Source: Eopsaltria australis (lineage: Eukaryota > Chordata > Aves > Passeriformes > Petroicidae). From it: DNA of 64,000 nt. The DNA lies in assembly GCA_034509425.1 (NCBI GenBank), contig JAVTVJ010000667.1, positions 1,334,819 through 1,398,818 of the forward strand, written 5' to 3'. A program made the translations under genes and the position numbers. Positions 23,000 to 34,499 of this stretch are shown piece by piece. Below the pieces are notes generated by a model. It was not told where the DNA came from. It made no database searches and saw nothing but the letters and a program-made list of their open reading frames with translations. The first letter of the stretch is position 1. Each line of letters opens with the position of its first letter.

Positions 23000-25900
23000 A
23001 CCTGCTGGGAAGAGAAAAACTCTTTTGTCTCAGCACTGGAAGCTTGGCAGCTGGCTTATCAGCAAAGGATCAGCTTGGAGACACAGTCCAGCTCAGCAGT
23101 TGTCCCTTAGGAGAAATCATATGACGAGCCAGGATGGGGGGGGACGCTGGACCGGGATGCTCGTGGCCGCTGGGCTCGGCTCCTTAGCAGCAGTGATTGC
23201 TTCTAGCAATGACACAAGCATGCTAAGCAGGCTGGCCTGTTGCCTTTGCCAGGGCTGGGAGCAGAGGGGGATGCAGGGCTGGCCTGGCAAGGAAAAGCAA
23301 AGTTCAGCAGGAGTGCTCGGAGGGGCGTGGGATGTGTCTGCTGAAACCCTGCACTTGGCCGTGCTATCACAGGGTCGTTTTCTCTTCAAAGAGAATTATC
23401 CCCGCCAAGAGGATTTTAGGCAGTGTTATAGCTCATGACAGAGATAAAACCTCAAAACCCAGCTGTGGTTGTCTTAGAGCCGGAGAGTGATGGAAGGGAG
23501 AGTTGAGGTTCTGGATGGGCAGCAAGCTGCTGCTGTGGGTTTGCCCTGATGGTTGCCCTGAGGGCTGCTCAGGTTGAATTTGGCTTTTCATGCATCAGTC
23601 TGGGCTCTGCATGGGGAAGAAACCTCACATCCCTCCTGAAGGAAAAGTAGCAAAGGCTGACAGGTGAAACAGCAGTGGGGGAAGTGAAAGTTACAGTTTT
23701 GCTAAGCAAGATGTTCCCATTCAGCCACATCCTCTCAGCTCCTGTCTGTCCCATATGCTTGCTGAGGTAATTCTCACCTTAATAAATCATTAAGCCTCTT
23801 GCTTAAAAAAACCACTTGAAACACGGTGGCTTCACTTTCACTCTTGGGATCCAGACCTGGATGGCACCAATGTCACATCTCCCAGCTCTGTCCTTGAGAC
23901 CAGGAGTCAGCTGGAGGGCTGGGAGTTGCTCCCTTTGGTGGCCAAGCTGTCAAATAAAACAGTTCAATATTGGGATCCATGCAAGGTCATGGTCTCAGGT
24001 CAGAGCCTTGCAGTGGTGCAGCTCCCTCTTTGCCCAGCCCTGGGATGATGGCTCCCAGCTTTCCCACTGTCAGAGGGGGAATCTGGCTTTAAACCAGATG
24101 TGGATATAGCCAGGGATATTCTACAATAAAGCAAAGGGGAAGGCTGGGGTAAATTCTTGCCCTGATGAGGTTGGTCTTGCCTGACTGTAGCACTGTGCTT
24201 AAGAAAAACACCAGCTGGTTTCTTTGTGGTTACTGTGGGTTTTTTTTTCCCCATGGGAACAGGTCAAATTGTGATAAATTACAGGCATTTTTAATTTTTA
24301 AAAGTGCAGATGTTAAATTCTCCTCTACTTAACTGGGATTGAAAATGCAAACACTCTTTACTGCATCTCTGTGGCACCAGACTGGGGAGAGCCCACACCA
24401 GAAACCAATGCCATATTTAAGCCCTGGAGAAAAGTGGTCAGTCTAAAAACAACCTGTCAGCACAGACCAAAAAGAAACAGTTGAACATTAGTCACTGAGA
24501 TTTTTAGAGTTTCAGGACAACACTTTGGCATTATTTCTTATACTGCAAGAAAGTATTTGCATATAAAATTGCTCTGTAGCCTTAGAGCCCATTCTTCCCC
24601 ACTGCATTGGCTTTCTTAGGGAGGCTTTCTTCAAACCATTTTCACAGCTTTTCCTGGGGTGTCTCTAGGAAAGAGCAAACAATTTTCCAGTTGTGGCCTC
24701 TCCCATGTGGAGCAGGAGAGGTCCTGTAATTGCTGACTCTTGGTCTTGTAATTTCTATGTCAGTTAGTCCTTGCCAACCCAAGTCCCATGGAGCGGCCTT
24801 GCTTTTGTCTCCATCATCAGTTTGATGGGTGCATTGCTTTTTCTCATCATCTTGCAGCTCATGGTGAATTTAATCAGAGTGAAGTGATGATCAAGTGAAA
24901 CTTCATCTCCTGGTGGTGTTGTGGTGCTGGCCACCACACCTTCACACCCAGGGGTCACTCATCACACACCAACTGCAGCCCTGTCTGATGTGGGACAGGC
25001 ACGGCTTTCCAGCACACAACAGCTGGGAGAGCAAGTGGAGACAAATATTTCACTAGCCCATAACCTGTGGGATGCTCAGGGGCAGCACAGCCATCTGTTA
25101 CACTTTCACCTCAGCCTTGGAGCCATCACAGTGCTTTGTGACAGCGGGGACATCAGGAAGTGGCTTAAAATCTGAGCTCAATCCTTCACCCTTAGGGTTA
25201 TCCCAGAACAGAAATGGCAACATTCACACTGTGTTTGCAGGATGAGGAGGACTGGGGTTCTGGGGAGTTTGTTCAGTATTTTAAAGGTGAAATCCTCCTC
25301 TCTCCAAAGGTAACATCCATTGGGCAAGGTGGAAGTGCTCATTGGCTTTCTTTTCAGGTGTCTGGCCTTTGGCATGTTTTCTCTGCATTGGAGCCTTTGT
25401 TCACAGAGATCAAACAGCATCAGATGTTTAGGAAAATAACTACAGTAAAGATCCTGTATCTCCAAGAAGGGATGCAGAAGGAAAAAGAAAAATTTACATG
25501 CCAAAATGCTCCCATGGCTGGGAAGTGGAACTGGTCTGGGATAAAGCAACAGCTCCAGAGATGCCTGGGTTTAGATGAGTCCTTGCAGACCTGCTCCCAT
25601 GTGAGCAACAGGCTGAGACCATAGGGAGCCCAGAGCAGATGCACTCAGTCTGTCTGAGAGCCTCATCTCTCATTGTGGGTGCATAAGTGCCACAAGAAGT
25701 CCCACAGGTGCAGGCATGAGGTGTGTTGCCCAGAACCCTCACCCTCACAGGCAGCTGGCTTAACCCATGCAGAGCCTGAAGCATCCCTCAAGGAACTACC
25801 TGGTCCTGCCCTCATGGTAGGTCTCTGACTCATTGTCACAAGAAAATAGCAAGCAAGAGCAGTTCCCCTTCAAGAAACGCCTTCAAGAATTGATCCTCTT

Positions 25901-27980
25901 CATCCCTCTGCTATTGCAGGCAGCTCCCAGGAGCTTCCTCTTCAAGAGGAGCTGCCAGCTGAGCCTGGGTCTAAATGGGAGAAAGCGTAACTGAGATCCA
26001 GGTGACTTCCTGGCTTATTCATTCACCCGGCATGAGCTCACCCGACTGACTTCATTCAAAGCAGTCTGAGACGACAGCACCCTTTTTCCCCCGTTTTCCT
26101 GTATTTCCACTGTCCTCCAGCCTGCTCACATGATTGCAGCTGTGGCACACAAGGACCTTTTCTTTCCTCACCTGCACTTTGCTTATCCTTCCTTGTTTGG
26201 TTTGTTTGAGGGGAAGGCACCTCAAAACCTCCGTGAAGCTCCTCATGAGCACTGATCCTGGTAAATAGTGTCTGATGAGCTCAGTGCTACCCAGGAGATG
26301 CCTGATGATCGGTCACCCCACAGCCCTGGGACAAGTCTGGCAATGGTCCCTAGGTTTCAGCCCGGGCCACTGTCTCGGCAGATGGAGCTCCTTCCCAAGG
26401 ATATGGGCAGAGCGGCTCCCAGCGTGCAGTGGGATGCTGTGGCCACTACTGGCAGCTTGGAGCAGCGCATGGACACTGTGTGCATCTTGAGGAGTCAGGG
26501 AGAGCTCTAAAGCAGAGAAAAAGTTGATTTTGCCAGGTTTTTTTTTTGCTGGCTTTGGAGGAGGAGTTTGTTCGAACAAGAGGACAGGAGTGGATCTTCC
26601 AGTTCCCGCTCCTATAGCAATTATGAATGAAAGACCTGTGCAGTAAACTCTACCTTTTTTCCCAGTACTGAGGGACTGGAATCTTCTGAATTAGGAAAAA
26701 CCTCAGGTAATATTCCTGCTCTAGACCTGAGCTGGATCTGCAAGGCTCCAGGGGGCTTATGACACTGTCAGGCTTGTACAGGGTAATCAGCTTTGCAGCA
26801 GCACTCTGTGTAGGCAGAAACCAGAAAGCAGTGTCTGTGCAGCCACCCGAGGTGAGCTAAAATCCCTCCAGACATCAGGAGCTGAGGGGAGCGGGGCAGA
26901 GCCCCACAAATCAGGATGATTTCCAGAAATAAGCCTGTTCTGAGTTGTCTGTGAGCTGGTGAAGGTCTCTCCATGTCGCTGGTGCATCCTTGCAGGACAC
27001 AGCCACAGGCCTCCCAGCTGGTCTGACTCTGCTGCTGGTATGGTATGGGGTTAATATGAACCAAACTGCTGCTTCAACCCAAGGAGCTGTGTGAGATCCC
27101 CATGAAGCAGGGAGACCAGTCACCACCATTGCCCTCACTGGAACTATCAGGAATTTCTAAAAGCCCAGAACTGGGGTGAGGGGGTGCACTCAGCATTAAG
27201 GGCTGGTATCCTCTCTGGACACAAATGAGTGTATTTCCAGGTGGAGCAGGATCCTGTACTACTCTGAGGGATGAACTCTGACTGTGTCCTTTCTCTCCAC
27301 CTCCTCGTGCTGCTCCAGGTGTCCTGCAAGTACTACGTGCTGCTGGCAGAGACACTGGTGTCCGTACCTGCACCACATGGGCTGCAGAGCAATGTCACTT
27401 CACCCTCTGCATCCACCCCCCAGCCACTTCCACCTTGTGTTAAGCCTTGTTGGGTCTGTAGCTAATCTGTGGCAGCTCATGAGATAACCTTGGCTCTCCC
27501 TCCTTAGCTGCAGAGACAGCAGATACCTCTTTTCTCACATCATCTATATGCACAGAAAAAACAGTGAGCAAACCTGCCCCGGGTCCCCCCGTAGCAATAA
27601 ATCCCCCATACACCACCCATATTTGTCAAACTGCTGCAGAAAATGAGAGCTCATGGGAACTGCTTTCTACTTCCATGACTTTTCTGCTTAAAAGGTCCAT
27701 TTTTAAACAGTCTAAAAGGGCTTGGTAAATGATTAATCAGTTCTTGCAGCATTTGACAGGGCAGTAGTTTGTTTATGGCTTATTATGTTTACCTACCTAC
27801 GGCTCTTTCTACTAGGACATGTTGTATACTCTCTGTACAAGCACCTGATAGTGACTAAGTGTTTGATAACCTGTAATAAAAGGAACTTCAATATAGAAAA
27901 CTGTCCTTTTTAAGGGAAGAATTGTTTCCTGATGGGCCCTTTAAAGAGTGATGCTCTCCCTGAACCACCAGCAAGGTAAA
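23000..27980. other. Intergenic DNA, no gene recognised
   Basis: The long open frames here lack splice context and family resemblance. One plus-strand frame at 27271-27465 reads MNSDCVLSLHLLVLLQVSC and could be read as a signal peptide, or, after the acceptor CTGCTCCAG, as a second exon of the 22105 candidate. Neither reading is strong. Confidence 0.5.
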
Positions 27981-27987
27981 CATATGC

Positions 27988-28110
27988 AGAATCACAGAAT
28001 ATTCTGAGTTGGAGGGGACCCACAAGGATCACCCTTAAGTCCACCTCTTATGTGAATGGCCCATTCAGGGATCAAAATTATGACCTTGGTGCTGTTAGCA
28101 CCAATTGAGC
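27988..28110 (-). mobile_element. CR1 LINE 3' fragment
   Basis: On the plus strand it begins AGAATCACAGAATATTCTGAG, then GGAGGGGACCCACAAGGATCA, and later GACCTTGGTGCTGTTAGCACCA, the 3' end of a bird CR1 subfamily in reverse orientation. Both edges are approximate. Confidence 0.8.
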
Positions 28111-28119
28111 CAGCCTCAG

Positions 28120-31100
28120 AGTCTTAGAATGGTGAGAATCTGAGGATTCAGGAATCACATAGCTGGAACCTGAATGGAGGCCTACCAAACTTGTGACACA
28201 GGTGCTGAGAGACCAGGGGAGGTTCTGGGGACAAATTTGGTCTGGGAGAAGGAGATTCTGAGGGTAGGTGCACAAAGGGGTTTAGGTGTGTAGCTGCCCT
28301 TCGAGCTGACTGATAGGTGTTTCACCACTTGAAACCCTTGAAGCTCCTGTTTAGCTGTAAGAGGGTCTAAAGTCCTGGCTCATTTTCTGCTTATCACAGT
28401 ACTGGATAAGTCAATGTTTAATCTGTGCATGCTAAGTGCTGCTACGATCCTGGGGGTGAGGAATCCTGACTTCTTTCAGCCTGGGGAACAGACAGGTTGG
28501 GATCCATACCTGATTAGCACCTGATAAAGCAGGTAATGTAACACAAATGTAACACAACAGTGCCAGTATGCCTGGAACATCTGGCTTCCAGGGCACTATG
28601 GGAGAATTCAGCCCACCCTGGCTTGGGAGCACTTGCACTCTGGTTGGGTTAATAAAGCACTTGCCAGAGAAGAGAGGCTTTGCAAGGACCAGTTAAATAT
28701 TCACAGGTAAGGGGTAAGGTAAGGGGTTCCGTGATGCCATAATCCCACGGATGGAGCAAGGATAGGGCTGGATCTGGGCTCTGGGTCACCTCTGTGCACC
28801 TCTTAGCAAAAGTCCTTCTCATTGCCCCTGGGCATCACTCAGGCTGCCTGCTAGGCCAGCAGGTATTTAATGCTTTCCAGAGACATAAGTCTTAAAGGAT
28901 GGGAGTGCAGCTTCAGAAACTCTTTTACACTGGTGGAATCCATGCTAGGAATCCCAATTTCATTCTGTACCTGCTCTCCCCACTGACCACTCACATCTCA
29001 CCTCTTCTCTGAGGGGCAGGGCTGGGGTATAAATGTGGCATCCCATGGCATCATAGAATCGAGGAAAGCCCAAAAAACCCTGGAGACGGGACGGCTTGGC
29101 TCAGGAGTTCTGGCTTGCTTGTATATGATTTTTCAGTCCGTGATCTTCTGCTCCAGGGGAAATCAGGAGATTTAAAGCAACTCTTTGGGAGTGAAATCAC
29201 TGCATAGAAAGCTTGGAAACTTACCTTGCATCCTTTAATCTTGGAGAGATTTTTAAGTCATGATGTCCATGTGTTTTGGGGTTTTTAATGTGTTGCTTAA
29301 TATTACAAAAAAATAACCAACAGAAAAAAGAAGAAAAAAAAAAAGAGAAAAAATAAAATAGAAAAAAAGAAAGAAAGAAGGAAAAAGAAAGAAGGAAAAA
29401 GAAAGAAGGAAACCCTCTCTTTCCAATCCTTATTTTTTCACCATGGAAAATGGTGCAACTTGTCTTAAAGGACAGTCCTGTCTCCAGACTGGCTGGGAGG
29501 GTGAAAGGAGGAAGGAAGAAGAGGAGGAAAGCTCTGAAGCCAGCAACTGAGGACTGACATAATAACACCTTCAAAGTGAAAATGTTGTTTTGCAAAAACA
29601 CAAGGGTTTCACTGGAAACCACCCGGGCTGGAGCTGCAAAGCTGTGTCAGGAGCCAGGCCAGCACTGGGAGGCTGCCAGGTCTGAGCACTTTGGGGCTGG
29701 CAGAGTGCTCCAAGCATGTGTAATCCAGCCTGCTCCCCAAAAGCACCCCCTGTCCTGCATCACCGTCTCTTTGGGGCAGCAATAATTTTCCTTTTCTTAC
29801 CCCCCTCCCCTGGCCAGGGCTTGCCTGAGAACACTTTTATCCACTCCAGGCCTTTTTCTCAGCTAAGTCTTACACATCCCAAGAATGCACTTCAAAAACT
29901 AACCAGGCAGTTAATTTGGGTAGTTTGTCTGCTGTGATTGATCCAAAACGTGGTGACCTCTGGCATTTTTAATGGCTCCCTGGGTGGCTTATCATCTCTG
30001 TATATTTAGATACTGATGTCATGGTGACACAAGTAAATACAGCCAGCCATGTATTGCTGGGCACAGCTCAGAGGAGCAAGCTGGCTCCTTCTCCCCCTCT
30101 CCATATAGGCTGCTCCTGCAAGTTTTCACCCTGTCAGATCACACAGACCCCAGGAAGGGGCCAGGGGAGCCACAAGCCCAGTTGCACAGAGTGCATTGCC
30201 TCGAGCCACCAGCCTCAGTTTCTTCTTGCTGTGTTTTTGTTGGCAGTAGATGCTCAGCTGTGCTGCATTAGCTGGCTTGGTGATGCTTGATGCAGCTGGA
30301 ATACGTCACCTTCTGTGCATTTCTCAGCAAAACAAGGTTTTGATTTAGTCCTGGTCTTGCAACAACTTCAATTTAATACAGCTATCCTCATACTCTGTAC
30401 CAAAACACCTTCCATCCCCACTGCAGTATAGCATCTTGCCTGGCATAAGTCCAGGAGCTACAGAGTTGTAATAAATTATGAGAACAGAATGATAATAAGA
30501 AAACAGAGACAGAGATGTAGTGGAAGATTCCCTTTTTCCCCTGCCAGGGCCAGAGGGGCTTTCCTGGGGTGATGGCTTTGGAACAGGTAGTAGGGCAGGC
30601 AGGTGAAGGGAGAGATCCCCACACCCCCCACCTCCCCATGCAGTTCAGGGAAGGAGCAAAGTGCGGGGAGATAAAACACCTCTCGCCAGCTGCATCCCTG
30701 GGGCGGTGGGGGGAAGCATCAGGTGGAGGCTGGAGACTTCAGCAGAGCGTTTCTCTCTGCCTGTGTTTAATGCAGAGAGGTTGTGGGTAGGAGAGGAAAT
30801 CCAGCAGGGCTCGTAATTAATGTAAACACAAGTCAGTCTGTGCTGTCCAGCTTGTATGCTCAGGTACTAGCCCCTTCTCCTGGCCCCATTCTCCTCCAGG
30901 CTCTAGTCTGACTTTCATTCCTTCATCCTTGCTCTGTGGGACTGAGTGAGGCTGCAGCCAAGAGAGGGTCATAGGAATCCTGGCACAGACATGCTCCAAA
31001 AAAGCTCAACACAGCTGCCAGTGAGCAGGCTGCCACTGCAGAGCAAAGTGAGCCAGAGCCAGAGGGCAGAGAGGCTGGGCTGCAGAGAGACCAGAGGAGC

Positions 31101-31240
31101 TGCGGCCCTCAGCAAGATTTAATTGGGTTTTTTGGTGTTTATAACTCTCTGTTTTATAAACAACCATTGCAGGTGTGAGTGGCCAAGCTTTGGAAAGGAC
31201 ATTGTGAATAATTTAATGCAGCATCTTGGATTTTCTCTTC
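28120..31240. other. Upstream region of plus-strand MYORG copy, no gene recognised
   Basis: No coding exon is evident. The untranslated first exon and promoter of the plus-strand MYORG copy should lie here or further left. I could not identify them, and there is no CpG island comparable to those at 48.7 and 51.3 kb. A good acceptor (TTTTCTCTTCAG) ends at 31242. Confidence 0.45.
29311..29415 (+). repeat. Polypurine (GAAA/GGAAA)n tract
   Basis: About 100 bases almost free of pyrimidines, starting A-rich and becoming a degenerate GAAA, GAAGGAAAAA tandem array. It is a microsatellite-like purine/pyrimidine strand asymmetry. Confidence 0.9.
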
Positions 31241-31305
31241 AGCAGCTAGAGTAAAAGAATTCAGCAGCAAAGTTGCTAACCAGGTGTTGAGGCTGCAAAG
31301 GAACA

Positions 31306-33402
31306 ATGGACAGTCAGATTACCCACCGCTTGGGAAAACAAGGAAACGTTCCAAAGAGTGATGACAAAGAAAGGCACTTGACTCAAAATGTCACACCGGT
31401 GAAGCAGAAGCCCTCCAAGGAGCTGAGGCCCATGCTGGGCGCCATCTTGCTGGGCCTCATCCTGTTCATCGCCGCGGTGGTGGCCTGGTGCTACTACACG
31501 GTGTCCCTGCGGAAGGCGGAGCGGCTCAAGACGGAGCTGATGGACCTGCGGGCGGACGGCTTCATCATCCGCAACCAGCACGGGGAGGTGGTGTTCCGGC
31601 TGGCCTTCCGCTCGGGCAGCCTGGACCTGGAGTCATGCTCCAAGGAGGGAGAGATCCTGAGCTGCTCGCGCTCCAGCCGGGGGCCGCTCAACTTCTTCAT
31701 CCAGACGGTGAAGCCCAAGGACACGGTGATGTGCTACCGCGTGCGCTGGGAGGAGCTGGCGGCCGGCCCGGCCGTGGAGCACACCATGTTCTGGGAGGAC
31801 GCCCACTGGTACGGGGGCTCGGAGATGAGCACCCAGCACTGGCCCATCCGCCTGGCCGGCTACCAGGAGCCCGTGCCCTACGTGACCAGCGACGTCTACT
31901 CCTTCCGTGACAGCTTTGGTGGCATCCTGGAGCGCTACTGGCTCTCCTCCAAGGCGGCGGCCATCAAGATCAACGACTCCGTGCCCTTCCACCTGGGCTT
32001 CAACGCCACCGAGCGTGCCCTCTTCTTCCAGGCCCGCTACAAGGACTCGCCCTACAAGCCCCCACCGGGCCAGCAGCCCTTCCCCGAGCTCAGCTACCGC
32101 GTCTGCGTGGGCTCCGACGTCACCTCCATCCACAAGTACATGGTGCGCAGGTACTTCAACAAGCCCTCCAAGATCCCTGCTGAGAATGCCTTCCGATACC
32201 CCATATGGTCCACATGGGCCCTCTACAAAAAAGATATAAACCAGGATAAAGTTCTGAATTTTGCAAGAGACATTAAGAAGTACCATTTTAACTGCAACCA
32301 CATTGAGATTGATGACATGTACACCCAGGCCTATGGAGACTTTGACTTTGACCCTGTCAAGTTCCCCAACGTAACAGAGATGTTTGCAAAGCTGAGGGAA
32401 GATGGGTTTAAGGTCACTCTGTGGATTCATCCTTTTATACACAGAGATTCGCCCAATTTTGGTGTGGGGATTGAGCGTCAGCTGTTCATCAAGGAGCCGT
32501 CAGGGCGGCTGCCAGCCATGGTGGAGTGGTGGAACGGCATTGGAGCCATCCTGGACTTCACCAACCCAGCAGCCCGTGACTGGTTCCAGAGCCACCTGCG
32601 CCAGCTGCGGCACAAGTACGGCATCTCGTCCTTCAAATTTGACGCAGGCGAGACCAGCTACCTGCCCAAGCAGTTCAGCACCTTCCGCCCGCTGTCAGAT
32701 CCCAGCATCTGGTCCCGGCGCTACACAGAGATGGCCATTCCCTTCTACGAGCTGGCCGAGGTGCGGGTGGGCTACCAGTCACAGAACATCTCCTGCTTCT
32801 TCCGCATCATTGACCGTGACTCTGTCTGGGGCTATGAGCTCGGCCTCAAGTCCCTCATTCCCACCGTGCTCACCATCAGCATGCTGGGGTATCCCTTTGT
32901 ACTGCCAGATATGATTGGTGGAAACTTCCTCCCCAACAAGACAGAGGGGGCAGAGGAGATCCCCGACCGGGAGCTGTACGTGCGCTGGCTGGAGCTGTCG
33001 GCCTTCATGCCCTCCATGCAGTTCTCCATCCCGCCCTGGCTCTACGACAAGGAGGTGGTGGAGATTGCGCAGAAGTTCACGGAGCTCCACGAGTCCCTGG
33101 TGGCCCCGCTGCTGCTGGAGCTGGCGGGGGAGGTCACCGACACGGGCGACCCCATCATCCGTCCCATCTGGTGGATCTCGCCCCGCGACGAGGCCACGCA
33201 CCGCATCGACTCCCAGTTCCTCATCGGGGACACCCTCATGGTTGCTCCTGTGCTGGAGATGGGCAAGCAGGAGCGGGATGTCTACCTGCCAGCGGGCAAG
33301 TGGCGCAGCTACAAGGGGGAGCTGTTTGAGAAGACCCCGGTGCTGCTCACTGACTATCCTGTTGACCTGGACGAAGTTGCCTATTTCCTCTGGGTTTCCT
33401 AA
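31306..33402 (+). CDS. MYORG paralogue, GH31 glycosidase (plus-strand copy)
   Basis: A 698-aa intronless coding region. MYORG is a type II membrane alpha-galactosidase of glycoside hydrolase family 31 in the ER/secretory lumen. Visible: a cytoplasmic N-terminus of 43 residues, a transmembrane helix at about 44-64, a beta-sandwich region, then the GH31 barrel with WSTWALY (about 301-307), EIDDMY, nucleophile D446 in FKFDAGE and acid/base D503 in [11 protein letters not shown]. These match human D463 and D520, so catalysis is probably intact. Sequons include NDS, NAT, NVT, NIS and NKT. An in-frame TGA at 31288 supports the start. Residues 1-29 are unlike human MYORG, while the rest is nearly identical to the minus copy at 42195-44231. 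The active-site windows 309-331, 374-383 and 532-550 differ between copies; the second departs from human, so this is probably the derived paralogue. Confidence 0.95.
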   Translation: MDSQITHRLGKQGNVPKSDDKERHLTQNVTPVKQKPSKELRPMLGAILLGLILFIAAVVAWCYYTVSLRKAERLKTELMDLRADGFIIRNQHGEVVFRLAFRSGSLDLESCSKEGEILSCSRSSRGPLNFFIQTVKPKDTVMCYRVRWEELAAGPAVEHTMFWEDAHWYGGSEMSTQHWPIRLAGYQEPVPYVTSDVYSFRDSFGGILERYWLSSKAAAIKINDSVPFHLGFNATERALFFQARYKDSPYKPPPGQQPFPELSYRVCVGSDVTSIHKYMVRRYFNKPSKIPAENAFRYPIWSTWALYKKDINQDKVLNFARDIKKYHFNCNHIEIDDMYTQAYGDFDFDPVKFPNVTEMFAKLREDGFKVTLWIHPFIHRDSPNFGVGIERQLFIKEPSGRLPAMVEWWNGIGAILDFTNPAARDWFQSHLRQLRHKYGISSFKFDAGETSYLPKQFSTFRPLSDPSIWSRRYTEMAIPFYELAEVRVGYQSQNISCFFRIIDRDSVWGYELGLKSLIPTVLTISMLGYPFVLPDMIGGNFLPNKTEGAEEIPDRELYVRWLELSAFMPSMQFSIPPWLYDKEVVEIAQKFTELHESLVAPLLLELAGEVTDTGDPIIRPIWWISPRDEATHRIDSQFLIGDTLMVAPVLEMGKQERDVYLPAGKWRSYKGELFEKTPVLLTDYPVDLDEVAYFLWVS

Positions 33403-33420
33403 CAGGCTCCTCATCAGCTG
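31391..33420 (+). repeat. Inverted repeat, left arm (MYORG duplication)
   Basis: About 2.03 kb pairs with 42176-44206 in opposite orientation (position p pairs with 75597 minus p across the coding region). The arm begins at TCACACCGGTG, the point where the two N-termini stop differing, and fades about 18 bp past the stop codon. The spacer is about 8.8 kb. Outside three short windows the arms differ by only scattered, mostly silent changes. Confidence 0.93.
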
Positions 33421-33563
33421 TGCAATGGACTCATTGATTAGTTTTCCAATGGCTTTAATGAACTGGGAATTTTAATAATTTTTGAAGTAGCAATAATTCA
33501 GAAGGAAATTTGATGGAAACAATGAAACCTCTGTTCTGTGTGGCAAGTGTTCTACAATAACTT

Positions 33564-33569
33564 ATTAAA
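33564..33569 (+). terminator. Candidate poly(A) signal of plus-strand MYORG copy
   Basis: ATTAAA about 160 nt after the stop at 33400-33402. If used, the 3'UTR is very short, unlike the likely long 3'UTR of the minus copy. No cleavage evidence is available. Confidence 0.35.
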
Positions 33570-34499
33570 ATGTATTGGATGGGTGTCTTTGTTACTGCAG
33601 TGTGACAAGTGTAATGTATAGAAACACAGTCTCTGCTCATAATCTTTTCCCACCAAGAAATGCCATACACGCTTCTTGTGTCTAAAGGCAATTACACGAG
33701 CTCCTTTGTTATCCAGCCTCATAGATGATCCCCTGGGACACTGAAAATTTCATGTGCTTAGTGAAGGAGGCAGCTGCAGCACAGTACATTTTTTTTTTTT
33801 TTACAAAAAGCAGCCTGTGGTTATCCTGAATAGGAAGGCACCCGATTTTCAGCCTGCACATCAGATGGGAGCTGATGCAGGAGTTAAGAGTTTGCATTTC
33901 CCATGGCTTGAGCTATCTGAGCAGGAAGAAAGGTACAGCAGTTGCTAGTGCTGTGGCAGCTGTTTTCCCCCTTTTATAAATTACTGAGAATCATGCCCAT
34001 GGTGTGCATTCAGGTAAGCCTTTAAAACGTGGTGAAATCTCATGGCAGTCAAGATTAAATCCTAGTACCAAGTCATGCAGGGGTTTATACTTAGTAGGAT
34101 CCATGTGTGTTTTGGGACCATGTTTAGGCCAAAGGATGCAATCTGTCAGATGCCAGGAGAGAACTTGGTCTCCTCAGAGAGTTCAGATAATTAACAAACC
34201 AGCCAGAGTGCCTGGTTGCCTCAATTTCCCCATTGAGAATGTTTTTCCATCCTGTGTTAATGGAGATCCCTGCCCATGACAGATGGATTCTTCTGTATCC
34301 TTCTGCCCATAGAGGTGACCTCTCCAGAATGAAGGTGTCTCAGCAGCTCCTGAAGGCTTGGGGTGACCAGGTGTCCTCGGTTAGTCAGGAGGGGTCAAAA
34401 TCTAGGAAATTACCTATGCTGCAGGAAGGGATATAACTTCCTTCCTGAGAGAGAGAGTCAATAACCAGGTAGTTTTAAGGATTAATATGTAGGTAAACC

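Noticed and set aside
22698..23438. 246-codon plus-strand open frame
   Set aside because: It overlaps the signal exon of the lectin-receptor gene on the other strand, starts at a non-ATG-supported position and has no domain-like pattern.
27271..27465. Plus-strand frame MNSDCVLSLHLLVLLQVSC.. (signal-peptide-like) or second exon of the 22105 candidate
   Set aside because: Two readings compete, neither with supporting splice partners nearby, and the C-terminal part is proline-rich low complexity.
29047..29080. CATCATAGAATCGAGG, CR1-terminal-like words
   Set aside because: Too short, and the following sequence does not continue as CR1.
31633..32442. Long antisense frame opposite the plus MYORG copy
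   Set aside because: Same GC-rich shadow effect; no independent start, splice sites or family resemblance.
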